Notes under the pieces: generated by a model | Seen by the model: only the letters and a program-made list of their open reading frames with translations | Told to the model about the DNA's origin: nothing | The model's database searches: none | Shown: positions 1 through 7,110 of the stretch, piece after piece | Numbering within the stretch: position 1 is the stretch's first letter | Layout: every line of letters begins with the position of its first letter | Position numbers and translations under genes: made by a program | Source: Pseudoalteromonas sp. P1-25 | GTDB lineage: Bacteria; Pseudomonadota; Gammaproteobacteria; Enterobacterales; Alteromonadaceae | DNA length: 64,000 nt | Direction: 5' to 3' | Assembly: GCF_001401805.1 (NCBI RefSeq) | Contig: NZ_LKDW01000023.1 | Span: 1 to 64,000 of the forward strand

Positions 1-959
1 TCGCAGTTGCTAATATTTGAACGCCGTTTGCGCTTTAAATTTTCACAGTAACTTACTTGTGAAGTGGGTCTGCCTACTGCACCATGAAATACGCGCGTAA
101 ATTGCGTAGTGAGTTTTAACCAGTTTTCGGGGGATATATTAAGTCTTTCTAGCAGAGGAGGGTTCATATTATCAATGTGCCCCCGTTTATCCTCTCGTAT
201 TATTTGCCCTGTTAACTCAACAAGTTCAAGGTAAGATTTAAGCTCAAACGGCAGCCCTTTAGGCATAATCTGACGTGGCATACCTGCAAAACGTAGTAAC
301 TGCTTAGGTTGTTTACCTTCTGCCGCGCATGTTAAGCGATTTTGTACACTGGTATGGTCTGACTCTTCTGGTTTGTTAGCTATTTTAGCTCTAATGGGAT
401 TTAAATCGACATAGGCCATGCAGGCTGCAAGTGCTGCTTCATCTAGTAATGCTTGCGATTTGAACCTTCCCTCCCAGAATCGTCCTGTGCAGTTATCTTC
501 TTTATTTGCTCTGCGAGCAATGTTTTCATTTAACAACCGCATAAACCAGCTGATACTTGATAGGCGCTCTCGGTATTGCTTTACTGTTTGATTAAAAAAG
601 ATAAGTTCAACTTTACTTAGCTTTTCACCCTGTATGTATTTTTGTGTTAACAATGTGCCTTTACAGAGTTTATGCCAGCGAATAATAATCGCTTTATCAT
701 TTAGCCTATTCGCTTTTTTATCATCTACATACAGTACTAAGTGCGTGTGATTACTCATAACGGCATAAGCACACACGTCGATACAAAATATCTTAGCTAA
801 TTCAAGCAACTTATCCTCAACCCATCCTCGTCGATGCTCGTAAGATTGACCAGTAAAACGGTCTTCTCCACACAAAAAAGCACGACGAACACACCGTGAA
901 ATACAATGGTAGTATTTTGTATCAACCAAACTTACTTGTCGCTTTCTTGCAATTGCCAT
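1..959 (-). CDS. IS200/REP-associated Y1 transposase, 3' end beyond window
   Basis: Single-strand (HUH/Y1) transposase of the REP-associated (RAYT) type. Translation from the ATG at 957-959 begins MAIARKRQVS and runs on in the same frame through YYHCISRCVRRAFLCGED to the HUH-like motif in SNHTHLVL (about residues 72-79). The stretches I read in detail, including the last 180 bases before the edge, have no stop, so the C-terminus lies outside the window. The family cuts and rejoins single-stranded DNA at hairpins through a catalytic tyrosine. The gene points the same way as the integron cassettes but has no attC of its own behind it in this window. The start codon lies inside a 12-bp inverted repeat (958-969 with 1030-1041). 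The element abuts half an attC site, so it is probably an insertion into the cassette array. Confidence 0.8.
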   Translation of the reverse strand, partial: MAIARKRQVSLVDTKYYHCISRCVRRAFLCGEDRFTGQSYEHRRGWVEDKLLELAKIFCIDVCAYAVMSNHTHLVLYVDDKKANRLNDKAIIIRWHKLCKGTLLTQKYIQGEKLSKVELIFFNQTVKQYRERLSSISWFMRLLNENIARRANKEDNCTGRFWEGRFKSQALLDEAALAACMAYVDLNPIRAKIANKPEESDHTSVQNRLTCAAEGKQPKQLLRFAGMPRQIMPKGLPFELKSYLELVELTGQIIREDKRGHIDNMNPPLLERLNISPENWLKLTTQFTRVFHGAVGRPTSQVSYCENLKRKRRSNISNC

Positions 960-1041
960 AAGACACCCAGCTCGTTTTTTACACTGATTTAAACGTAGCC
1001 TTCAATTTTGAAAAGAGCAAAACTTAAGATGGGTGTCTTAT
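958..1041. repeat. 12-bp perfect inverted repeat at the head of the transposase gene
   Basis: ATAAGACACCCA at 958-969 is matched exactly in reverse complement by TGGGTGTCTTAT at 1030-1041. The 60 bases between them hold the transposase leader. The right copy ends where attC-like sequence begins, so it may mark one end of the mobile element, or an autoregulatory hairpin that the transposase recognises. REP-type transposases are known to recognise palindromes. Confidence 0.7.
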
Positions 1042-1090
1042 TTATTATTATTTGCCCGCGCAGCGGGCGAACTTGATTTTTTTGTTATAC
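1042..1090 (-). repeat. Half attC site (R'' side) cut by the transposase element
   Basis: Only the arm next to cassette 12 remains. It has a GCCCGC-gca-GCGGGC hairpin (1054-1068), then AACTTGA, a T-run and the GTTATA core. This matches in layout the right arm of the complete attC at 9292-9411, which ends in a GCCGC-gca-GCGG hairpin, a T-run and GTTATA. The partner arm should lie beyond the transposase gene, left of the window, if this is a simple insertion. Confidence 0.6.
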
Positions 1091-1498
1091 GCGCTTTTCA
1101 ACGAAGTGCATACCCCAGCGGTTTGATGCAGAAAGCATAAAGCCGAAATAGACGATTGAAAATACACAGCCCAAGAATGCTTCACTTCCTGTTTTAACGA
1201 GTAGAGGTTTAAAGAAATTCACTACGAGGCAAAACAGAGTTATAAACCAAATTGCTTTCATAACGTTGTCGTAAATATGGTTTTTTAAAATGCCGCTGTG
1301 TTCTTGGAAGCTGAAGAAGAAACAGGAAAGTTTGCAAGTAAGCCAAGTTAAGAAAAAAGATGAAATTGAAATGAAGATTGCGGCTGCCATTTCTTGAGTA
1401 AGCATACCGATTAAGAACGCAGAAGCACACCAAACTAGTGGTAACTTAAGTCCTAACTTTTGAGTAATGAGAAGATACTTAGGTTTTTTAAGCGGCAT
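1085..1498 (-). CDS. Integron cassette 12: small integral membrane protein, unknown
   Basis: 137 residues with about three hydrophobic helices (roughly 19-36, 40-60, 80-98, and a further stretch near 108-124) and a basic N-terminus (MPLKKPK). I do not recognise a family. The gene fills its cassette: attC at 1521-1620 lies just upstream and the half attC lies at its 3' end. The TAA stop at 1085-1087 is supplied by the attC core itself. It has no promoter of its own that I can see. The last attC is interrupted, so this cassette probably can no longer be excised normally. Confidence 0.6.
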   Translation of the reverse strand: MPLKKPKYLLITQKLGLKLPLVWCASAFLIGMLTQEMAAAIFISISSFFLTWLTCKLSCFFFSFQEHSGILKNHIYDNVMKAIWFITLFCLVVNFFKPLLVKTGSEAFLGCVFSIVYFGFMLSASNRWGMHFVEKRV

Positions 1499-1520
1499 TT
1501 CTATCCTTGATGCTCATAGC

Positions 1521-1620
1521 GTATAACGCCTCATTCAGAGGCAATAAAATAGCTGGTTAAAATTAGCGAGGCACGAGCAAAAACCAGCTGTTTTTTGTCC
1601 TGCTGAAATGACTTGTTAAG
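1521..1620 (-). repeat. attC site of cassette 11
   Basis: About 100 bp, read on the minus strand from TTAACAAGTC to GAGGCGTTATAC. The central arms AACAGCTGG and CCAGCT form an imperfect palindrome with an unpaired spacer between them, as expected for an IntI substrate folded from the bottom strand. It belongs to the same sequence subfamily as the sites at 3057 and 4664. Confidence 0.85.
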
Positions 1621-1629
1621 TGCCCGTTC

Positions 1630-2463
1630 TTATTCATACCAAGAACTAGTATCGACCTCTAAAGCATTCTCATTTACTGAGATATTCTCGGGGTTTGTTA
1701 TACATGCGTCTACGGGAATATAAAATGGGAAGTCATTTGAAATTTCGCAGAAATCATCACCTTTCCCGTACTCTTGAGTAATATAAATTGTTCCCTCAAC
1801 CCCTATCGTGATTCCATTTTCTTCCAAGTATTCGATTTCCATTTTTTCTGGAGAAACCTGTTCGACTATCACTCTGTGAGCCAAAATAGATAACTCATCG
1901 GGGCACGAGTTAATTACAGCATCAAATACTTTATCTTGAATACCGTACTCTAAGCTTTGTGTAACCATGCTTTCCAATGAATCTAGCTCTTCAATGACTT
2001 CCTGAGAGCGTTGAATAATAAACTTCATATCAGTGTAAAACTTTTGAGGGCAAGCTTTGAAGTGTTTAGCCGTGATATGGGTATATTTATTAAAAAAGTT
2101 AAACTCTTTCAAATAGTCTTTAATGCTCTGATTAAGATCTTCAATAGTAAATTCGTCCAGATAAGCATCAGACAAAAAACCTTGTGCGCAAAACTTAAGC
2201 TTCTGTCGTCTTGTGACATTAAATTTGTCACTTTCTTTTTCATACCAACAAGCCTTTTCTACCTCTTTATCAGGTGCACGTCTGTTTAATACTTGAAGAA
2301 CTAACTCTCTCATAGAAAAAGCAAAATTATGAAAACGTAAAGGGTTTCCATGAGAGCAGTAATTTCTCAAACTACATAAGAACAACTCTCTTTCGAAATC
2401 GGTCTTTAACAGTTTCTCAAACTCAATTATGAAAGAGTGATTCAGTAACTTTTTTAACTTCAT
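1630..2463 (-). CDS. Integron cassette 11: protein resembling predicted pPIWI-associating nucleases
   Basis: 277 residues, soluble, no signal peptide. The N-terminal half carries NPLRFHNFAFSMREL (about 40-54), a CWYE motif, TRRQKLK and later KYTHI. The C-terminal half has a beta-rich stretch with GVEGTIYITQEYGKGDD and DFPFYIP. This order of motifs resembles, from memory, the family annotated as predicted pPIWI-associating nuclease (pP_pnuc), thought to work with prokaryotic Argonaute-like or other defence modules. No Argonaute gene is in the window. I cannot name catalytic residues, so nuclease activity is inference. It sits alone between two attC sites. An HMM search against the pP_pnuc families would settle the call. 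Confidence 0.45.
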   Translation of the reverse strand: MKLKKLLNHSFIIEFEKLLKTDFERELFLCSLRNYCSHGNPLRFHNFAFSMRELVLQVLNRRAPDKEVEKACWYEKESDKFNVTRRQKLKFCAQGFLSDAYLDEFTIEDLNQSIKDYLKEFNFFNKYTHITAKHFKACPQKFYTDMKFIIQRSQEVIEELDSLESMVTQSLEYGIQDKVFDAVINSCPDELSILAHRVIVEQVSPEKMEIEYLEENGITIGVEGTIYITQEYGKGDDFCEISNDFPFYIPVDACITNPENISVNENALEVDTSSWYE

Positions 2464-2487
2464 AGGTTAGATAAAACACCTTAGGGC

Positions 2488-2589
2488 ATTTAACGCCCTG
2501 TTATGGGGCGGATTAAGCTTGGCTATTCTAGCGAAGAATGAGCGTCAGCCAAGCATTAAAACGTCCAATCCATAAACAGCTTGTTATAT
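2488..2589 (-). repeat. attC site of cassette 10
   Basis: About 100 bp between the TTAACG end (2490-2495) and the GTTATA core (2583-2588). The inner arms AGCTTGGCT and AGCCAAGC pair around a spacer. The sequence differs from the 1521/3057/4664 subfamily, so this cassette probably came from another integron lineage. Confidence 0.8.
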
Positions 2590-3042
2590 ACCCGAATTCA
2601 ATATTTGTTTAGCTATATTTGCTGCTTTTAAGTTTTCATCTGTAATTGGCTCTGGAGCACCCATCGCGATTATAAAGTTTTGCCTTTTACTTTTGACAAG
2701 GTAGAAATATGAATACAAAGAAATATCACCTTGCTTACTGACCGATTCAGCAGAAAAACCGACACAACCTGAACCGCAATCTACCTCGGATAAAACTGAT
2801 TTCATAGGTTTTAAAGTTTCGTTAACGCTATCGACGATTTCTGAAAACTGCTCACCTACCAAATAGCCAAATTCAATATTGATAAAAGGGTTTCTTTTTT
2901 TACCAAAAGCTAAAATCCTTCTTACCTTGTCAGTTTGGACGGTTAAGTTGTCAGGTAAAGATATGACAAATGAATCAGTCTTGACATTCTGTGCTAAAGA
3001 AGCGAATGGAACTAGTAATAAAAATGCTAAAATAAAACGCAT
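2584..3042 (-). CDS. Integron cassette 10: small exported protein, unknown
   Basis: 152 residues starting with a clear Sec signal peptide (MRFILAFLLLVPFASLA, likely cleavage near residue 17). The mature part is mixed alpha/beta with one close Cys pair (CGSGC, about residues 93-97) that could form a disulfide. I do not recognise the family. The TAA stop (2584-2586) lies inside the attC core. Confidence 0.6.
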   Translation of the reverse strand: MRFILAFLLLVPFASLAQNVKTDSFVISLPDNLTVQTDKVRRILAFGKKRNPFINIEFGYLVGEQFSEIVDSVNETLKPMKSVLSEVDCGSGCVGFSAESVSKQGDISLYSYFYLVKSKRQNFIIAMGAPEPITDENLKAANIAKQILNSGI

Positions 3043-3056
3043 ACTTTTCCTTGGGT

Positions 3057-3154
3057 ATATAACACCTCATTAAGAGGCAAAAAAGTTGGTTAACATAAGC
3101 GACGAAGGAGCAAAAACCAACTGTTTTTTGTCCTGATTTAATGACTTGTTAGTT
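3057..3154 (-). repeat. attC site of cassette 9
   Basis: About 98 bp from TATAACACC (3058-3066) to the GTTAGTT core (3148-3154). The arms AAGTTGGTT and AACCAACTG pair, with GACGAAGGAGC in the spacer. It is nearly identical in its middle part to the site at 4664-4760. Confidence 0.85.
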
Positions 3155-3841
3155 TTACATTCCAAAAACTTCTTCGAAGCTTTCACCATTGTCTAATCGC
3201 TCTAATCCAGAATATAAAAATTTTGGATCTAAATCTTCAATTGCAACTCTTGAGGCTTGATACGATTTAACACTTGTGTTTGGAAAGTCACTAAGAAAAA
3301 ACACTGATTTAATTTGCTCTACTTCTTCTTGTGAAACATCAATATTTTCTATTAAAAATGGGGCTCTATAGTCAACTTTGATACCCGTACCTTCAATAAA
3401 CCAAGCTGGCAATTTTGTGAATTCTGTAAAAATATTGGTTCTATGCCTAACTTCAGCATGCACTAATTCATGAGCTATAACGTCAACATTCATTCCCTTT
3501 GGGCCTAAGAATATACACTCTCTAAAAAAACCAGAATTTTGCATACCTGTAGGATTAAGTCCGTATTTTTTATATTCAAGATCATTTGTCATAATCAATC
3601 GAGGAGAAGAGTTTATCTCGCCATATATTTGATTTACTCTGTTGTAAGCCATATTCATTGACTCTAAAAGTAACGTTCGTTGCTCGCTAGTTACGCTAGA
3701 GTCCACATATACATCGGGGTGTACTTCTGCGAAATTTGTTAGGTTTATAGCCTCACATGCTATTGCTTCTTTTTTAAAAAATAGAAATGAAAAAATAAAG
3801 GAAAATAACATAATCAATAAACTAACTTTCAGAATGCGCAC
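3155..3841 (-). CDS. Integron cassette 9: exported gluzincin-type zinc metallopeptidase
   Basis: 228 residues. The N-terminus is basic followed by a long hydrophobic segment (about 6-22), so it is a signal peptide or membrane anchor. The catalytic motif HELVH is at 124-128, in VIAHELVHAEV, and a downstream PAWFIEGTG places the likely third zinc ligand at Glu150. This is the HExxH plus WxxEG arrangement of gluzincin (MA-clan) peptidases. It probably acts outside the cytoplasm. The substrate is unknown. It is a single-gene cassette with attC on both sides; the stop codon is next to the attC core. Confidence 0.7.
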   Translation of the reverse strand: MRILKVSLLIMLFSFIFSFLFFKKEAIACEAINLTNFAEVHPDVYVDSSVTSEQRTLLLESMNMAYNRVNQIYGEINSSPRLIMTNDLEYKKYGLNPTGMQNSGFFRECIFLGPKGMNVDVIAHELVHAEVRHRTNIFTEFTKLPAWFIEGTGIKVDYRAPFLIENIDVSQEEVEQIKSVFFLSDFPNTSVKSYQASRVAIEDLDPKFLYSGLERLDNGESFEEVFGM

Positions 3842-3859
3842 ACACTCTCCTTGTAAAAA

Positions 3860-3925
3860 CTAACACTTACAATAAGCGGTTTTGCGCCGCTCTTGCGCAA
3901 AATCCGTCTTAATTGTTTTGTTATT
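3860..3925 (-). repeat. Short attC site of cassette 8
   Basis: About 66 bp from CTAACAC (3860-3866) to the GTTATTT core (3920-3926). TTTTGCGC and GCGCAAAA form a strong inner stem, extended by AAGCGG with TCCG and CTT. It is the shortest attC here. Confidence 0.7.
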
Positions 3926-4232
3926 TGTCATCATCATCGGTGTACTCCGAAAGATAAATTTCCATATTCAAATCGACACATTTTTGCATTAATTCAACTT
4001 TCAAAATTGGACCACCACCACAAGCATCATTCCGAGGGGAAAATCCAAAATCAGCCACCCATTTGCATCCTGACGGAAGGTTATCCGCCTCTGTAGCAAG
4101 CCATACCTCAAACTCTGTAACTAAAGTTCGTAAATCCCATCAGCCTTTGGCAATTAGTGCAAAGTTTTCGCTAGATTCATTGGCTACCTTACGAATATAC
4201 AAAGACAACTCTCAAAACTCCCTTTTTGACAT
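3921..4232 (-). pseudogene. Integron cassette 8: decayed gene with two in-frame TGA codons
   Basis: Reading from ATG at 4230-4232 gives a 103-codon frame to the TAA at 3921-3923 (inside the attC core). It is interrupted only by TGA at 4212-4214 (codon 7) and TGA at 4140-4142 (codon 31). The sequence between and after the stops looks like real protein, for example WDLRTLVTEF, GCKWVADFGF and a DDDDK C-terminus. Each stop is one base from TGG (Trp). The frame otherwise spans exactly one cassette, so this is a former single-gene cassette, not noncoding filler. I do not recognise the family. Confidence 0.65.
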
Positions 4233-4338
4233 ATAACATCCACATAAGGGGCGGTAACACATGGGCTAAAATTAGGAGCGAAGTGACGCAGACCATGTGT
4301 AGGCGTCCCAGCGAAGCGACTTAATGTGTTTGTTATAT
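4231..4338 (-). repeat. attC site of cassette 7
   Basis: About 108 bp from TATAACATCC (4232) to the GTTATA core (4332-4337). ACACATGG and CCATGTGT are the inner arms and GGAGCGAAGTGACGC lies in the spacer. Confidence 0.8.
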
Positions 4339-4345
4339 TTGTGGC

Positions 4346-4648
4346 TTATTCAAACTGCTGTTTGTCCCACGGTTGATTTTTGTCTTCTCTGAATGCGTCC
4401 CAGCCTTTAGGTAGATCTGCAAGCTCAATCATTTCTGGAAATTTGCTAATAAAACACCCCATACAAATTACCATGCCGTCATCGGGGTCATCCGTAGTGT
4501 TGCACATAAACTGCCACCCATCATCTATGTAATGATTAACTTGGATTATTGGCTCCAATCTTTCATAGACAAATTTGGTAGTTACTGCAGCAGAGTCTAT
4601 TGGGCAACTGAAAGGCCATTCATCTTCTTTAAAAGTGTGCTTATGCAT
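4346..4648 (-). CDS. Integron cassette 7: small cytoplasmic protein, possibly DUF2185-like
   Basis: 100 residues, acidic, four tryptophans (DGWQFMC, LPKGWDAFRED, QPWDK). There is no signal peptide or membrane segment. The pattern of VTTKFVYE, then GWQF and ending in ELADLPKGW is reminiscent of DUF2185 / Imm33-type small proteins, some of which are immunity proteins of polymorphic toxins. This likeness is from memory and is weak. No toxin partner is adjacent. Confidence 0.55.
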   Translation of the reverse strand: MHKHTFKEDEWPFSCPIDSAAVTTKFVYERLEPIIQVNHYIDDGWQFMCNTTDDPDDGMVICMGCFISKFPEMIELADLPKGWDAFREDKNQPWDKQQFE

Positions 4649-4663
4649 AATTTTCCGGACAAA

Positions 4664-4760
4664 TATAACGCCCTGTTAACAGGCAAAAAATAGTTGGTTA
4701 AAATTAGCGACGAAGGAGCAAAACCAACTGTTTTTTGTCCTTGTTTAACAGCTTGTTATG
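4664..4760 (-). repeat. attC site of cassette 6
   Basis: About 97 bp, TATAACGCC (4664-4672) to the GTTATG core (4755-4760). The arms TAGTTGGTT and AACCAACTG flank a spacer with GACGAAGGAGC. Same subfamily as the sites at 1521 and 3057. Confidence 0.85.
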
Positions 4761-4770
4761 TTTACATTTA

Positions 4771-5142
4771 CTAAAACGTTTCCATTATTATTTCTTTACC
4801 TTTAGATGGGAAGTTAATAATTACCGATTCATATTGGCTTTCTACACTTTCAATTTCGATATAATCGCCAGATTGCAGAGTGATTTTAAGCAAACTCGGT
4901 GAGGATAAACAAACACTTGAGAATTGTTGCCTAACTAAGTTCCCCCATGGTGCACTATTGGGTGAATCATCCCATTCATAAATGTTTCCATTGATACGAG
5001 CAATAACGCGCTCATTACAATGAATATTGACATTGCAGAATTTAAACCCGATTCCACAAGAAGACAATAAAGTTGAATCTAGGTATTGCTCACTGAGAGC
5101 CTTTTGTAAAATTTCAACGATATCAGAATTAAACAGAATCAC
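4771..5142 (-). CDS. Integron cassette 6: small cytoplasmic protein, unknown
   Basis: 123 residues, no signal peptide or membrane helix. An N-terminal helix (VEILQKALSEQY) is followed by a predicted beta-rich part ending in SGDYIEIESVESQYESVIINFP, a layout common among small immunity-like or ligand-binding proteins. There are four Cys residues but no metal motif. I do not recognise a family. A single-gene cassette between attC sites at 4664 and 5159. Confidence 0.55.
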   Translation of the reverse strand: MILFNSDIVEILQKALSEQYLDSTLLSSCGIGFKFCNVNIHCNERVIARINGNIYEWDDSPNSAPWGNLVRQQFSSVCLSSPSLLKITLQSGDYIEIESVESQYESVIINFPSKGKEIIMETF

Positions 5143-5158
5143 TGAACCTTCCCTGTAA

Positions 5159-5256
5159 ACATAACGCCTTACTAAGCGGCGCGAAATTGTTGGCTAAAAT
5201 TGCGAGGAACGAGCGCTAGCCAACTCTTTAGCGTCCGTTTGAGTAACTTGTTATAA
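5159..5256 (-). repeat. attC site of cassette 5
   Basis: About 98 bp, ATAACGCC (5161-5168) to the GTTATAA core (5250-5256). TGTTGGCT and AGCCAACTC pair around a GAGGAACGAGC spacer. Confidence 0.8.
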
Positions 5257-5264
5257 CCCGCTGA

Positions 5265-5936
5265 TTACCCAATAAAGTCTTTAAAGCTATATTGTCCCTC
5301 AGTAATAAGATTTTCTTTTACCATTTCCTCAAACCAATTATTTAGAGCCTCTTTCATTAACTCCATAGGACCTTTCCATACAGGTTTAATATGCTTTACC
5401 CAAAGCTCTATTTCCTTAGAAGTATAAATACTATCTTTACACATCATTTTGGCTATTTTAAGAATGTTTTCTGTGTTCTCTTTATCTATGATTTGTTCAG
5501 GAACTGACCAATGAGCTTTTCCAAGACAATCAGTGTAAAAGCCTACTTGTTTAAGATTATCTAAAAGTAATGGATGTTCAGCCTTTTCATCATATATTGA
5601 TTTAAACTCTTCAAGCTTATTTGCCCCACTTGAAGCTAAAGACGGAAATAACCACATAACATTTTTTTTGGTATGAGAACGATAAGCCTTCCATGCATCT
5701 TTAACTTGATCACCATTTTTAGCTAATGCTAGCTCACGTAAAATACTTACTTTACCCGACTCTTCGATTGACAAAATCGACAAAGATAAGGCAGAAGGAA
5801 ACCTATTTAGGTTAAATAATATTTCAGCATCCTCGCTTAACCGCCGAGCATTATCATTAGCAGCATTCATACCCGCTGCAATTTGAGCTGGCTTCAGTGA
5901 ATTTTTCCATTGACCTAATCCTTTAGACACGAGCAC
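5265..5936 (-). CDS. Integron cassette 5: AbiV-family HEPN-like abortive infection protein
   Basis: 223 residues, all-helical and soluble. The N-terminal half has an Asn/Ala-rich helix (NAANDNARRLSEDAEIL, about 24-40), then SALSLSILSIEESGKVSIL with the hallmark EESGK at 58-62, and a later AYRSHTKK with His88. This combination matches, from memory, the AbiV branch of HEPN proteins, first described in Lactococcus as an abortive infection factor that stops phage protein synthesis. Function here is inference from family likeness. It stands alone between two attC sites with no visible toxin or antitoxin partner. Confidence 0.6.
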   Translation of the reverse strand: MLVSKGLGQWKNSLKPAQIAAGMNAANDNARRLSEDAEILFNLNRFPSALSLSILSIEESGKVSILRELALAKNGDQVKDAWKAYRSHTKKNVMWLFPSLASSGANKLEEFKSIYDEKAEHPLLLDNLKQVGFYTDCLGKAHWSVPEQIIDKENTENILKIAKMMCKDSIYTSKEIELWVKHIKPVWKGPMELMKEALNNWFEEMVKENLITEGQYSFKDFIG

Positions 5937-5949
5937 CTCATTGAAAAGG

Positions 5950-6021
5950 GTTATAACGCCGCGCTCTGCGGCAAATTTGAAGCGCAGCGTAAAATTTGTC
6001 CGACAGCAGCGCCTTGTTAGC
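5950..6021 (-). repeat. attC site of cassette 4
   Basis: About 72 bp, GTTATAACGCC (5950-5960) to the GTTAGC core (6016-6021). GCCGCGCTCTGCGGC and the AAATTTG/AAATTTG pieces match the site at 7040-7110, so these two form one attC subfamily. Confidence 0.8.
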
Positions 6022-6445
6022 TCTTGACTATCTCACCTTCTTTCTGCTCATAAGTCTCATCTGGTGCTTGTGAATCCCCTTTAAAACGGTACACTCTTTT
6101 AGAAACACGTCTATTTTCACCGGAAATCCCAAAGCTTCCCGTTTGCGTTTCTGCATTAAGACTTAATCCTGCAGAGCCTTTTCCTGAATTATCGTAGTAC
6201 TCTTCAATTTCTACTTCTGTAGCATTTTCAATTCTCTTAGCTATAGCAAGCTCTTGAGCAACACGAGCTTGATGCTGAGAGTAATCCATTTTAATCTGCT
6301 GCTTTGCTGCTTCTTCCTTCAAAGCTTCTAAATTTTTACTAGAAGCATCATCCATTAATTTTGAAGACGCTTCTACTCCATCAATTACTAGCCCTACTAT
6401 CGGGCCGCCAGCAAATCTAGCAACAGCTTTCCATGTGTCTGCCAT
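6017..6445 (-). CDS. Integron cassette 4: small helical protein, unknown
   Basis: 142 residues. A glycine-rich hydrophobic N-terminus (FAGGPIVGLVIDGVEA, about 11-26) is followed by a long charged helix with coiled-coil character (about 30-80) and a polar beta-like tail. There is no cleavable signal peptide. The family is not recognised. The TAA stop (6017-6019) is inside the attC core. A good ribosome site (AAGGAG) precedes the ATG. Confidence 0.55.
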   Translation of the reverse strand: MADTWKAVARFAGGPIVGLVIDGVEASSKLMDDASSKNLEALKEEAAKQQIKMDYSQHQARVAQELAIAKRIENATEVEIEEYYDNSGKGSAGLSLNAETQTGSFGISGENRRVSKRVYRFKGDSQAPDETYEQKEGEIVKS

Positions 6446-6469
6446 TTCATATCTCCTTACTAATTATTG

Positions 6470-6572
6470 AGCTAACGCTCAAATAACAGGCTAAGTAATG
6501 GTTGGCTAAAATTGTGTAGCGAAGCGAAACGTAGCCAACTGTTACGTGTCCTTGTTTATTTTCTTGTTAGCT
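6470..6572 (-). repeat. attC site of cassette 3
   Basis: About 103 bp, GCTAACGC (6471-6478) to the GTTAGC core (6566-6571). TGGTTGGCT and AGCCAACTG are the inner arms and the spacer contains GTAGCGAAGCGAAAC. Confidence 0.8.
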
Positions 6573-6587
6573 TGCCTTTTAGCTCAG

Positions 6588-7034
6588 CTAGAACAAATAA
6601 GCCTTTTTTAAATTAAGCCCATGTTCAATATTGTAATCATCATGCGTATTGGATGCAGATGTTATTAAAATATATTCTTCACCAATTTCATAGCTTGTTG
6701 CCCAATTAGCTGGGCCTATTTGCTTATGGTTAGGGTGAATTCTTCGCTGCATGCAGTAAGTCGACAATTGTAATTGGCCGTCAATATAGTCAGGATATTC
6801 GCCTTTTATAACTTCTGTAACTTTAAATACGACACCATCATTTTTTGACATGCTCATGCCGTAATCATCAGGGTAATCGTATATTCGCACTAGCTCAGCA
6901 ACCACAATAGCATCAGCTTTTGATAGTAGTTTACTGAAAATATAATCATCAGTTCGTTTCTCAAACTCTCCTGTACCAGTACAGGAATAAGTATGGAAAG
7001 TAAAAAATAGTAGAAAAATACTCAATAGTTTCAT
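6588..7034 (-). CDS. Integron cassette 3: small exported protein, unknown
   Basis: 148 residues with a signal peptide (MKLLSIFLLFFTFHTYS). The first mature cysteine (C18) could give a lipoprotein, but the lipobox is poor. The rest is beta-rich: ADAIVVAELVRI, GVVFKVTEVIKGEYP and a later EEYILI. The arrangement recalls small secreted NTR/TIMP-like barrels, but this is only a visual likeness. Confidence 0.55.
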   Translation of the reverse strand: MKLLSIFLLFFTFHTYSCTGTGEFEKRTDDYIFSKLLSKADAIVVAELVRIYDYPDDYGMSMSKNDGVVFKVTEVIKGEYPDYIDGQLQLSTYCMQRRIHPNHKQIGPANWATSYEIGEEYILITSASNTHDDYNIEHGLNLKKAYLF

Positions 7035-7039
7035 GGCTA

Positions 7040-7110
7040 GCTAACGCCGCGCTCTGCGGAAATTTAGGAGCGTCAGCGAGTAAATTTTCCGTAGCAGCGC
7101 CTTGTTAGGC
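7040..7110 (-). repeat. attC site of cassette 2
   Basis: About 71 bp, GCTAACGCC (7040-7048) to the GTTAGGC core (7104-7110). Contains GCCGCGCTCTGCGG and the AAATTT/AAATTTT arms; sister of the site at 5950-6021. Confidence 0.8.

Noticed and set aside
1054..1068. REP element belonging to the transposase
   Set aside because: The GCCCGC hairpin has a counterpart in the complete attC at 9292-9411, so attC remnant explains it better.
3893..4096. Plus-strand frame over cassette 8
   Set aside because: It runs antisense to the decayed cassette gene and through an attC stem; the minus-strand frame has far better protein character.
4140..4214. Selenocysteine recoding of the two TGA codons
   Set aside because: No Cys-like active-site context and no selenocysteine insertion hairpin just downstream was seen; loss of Trp codons is simpler.
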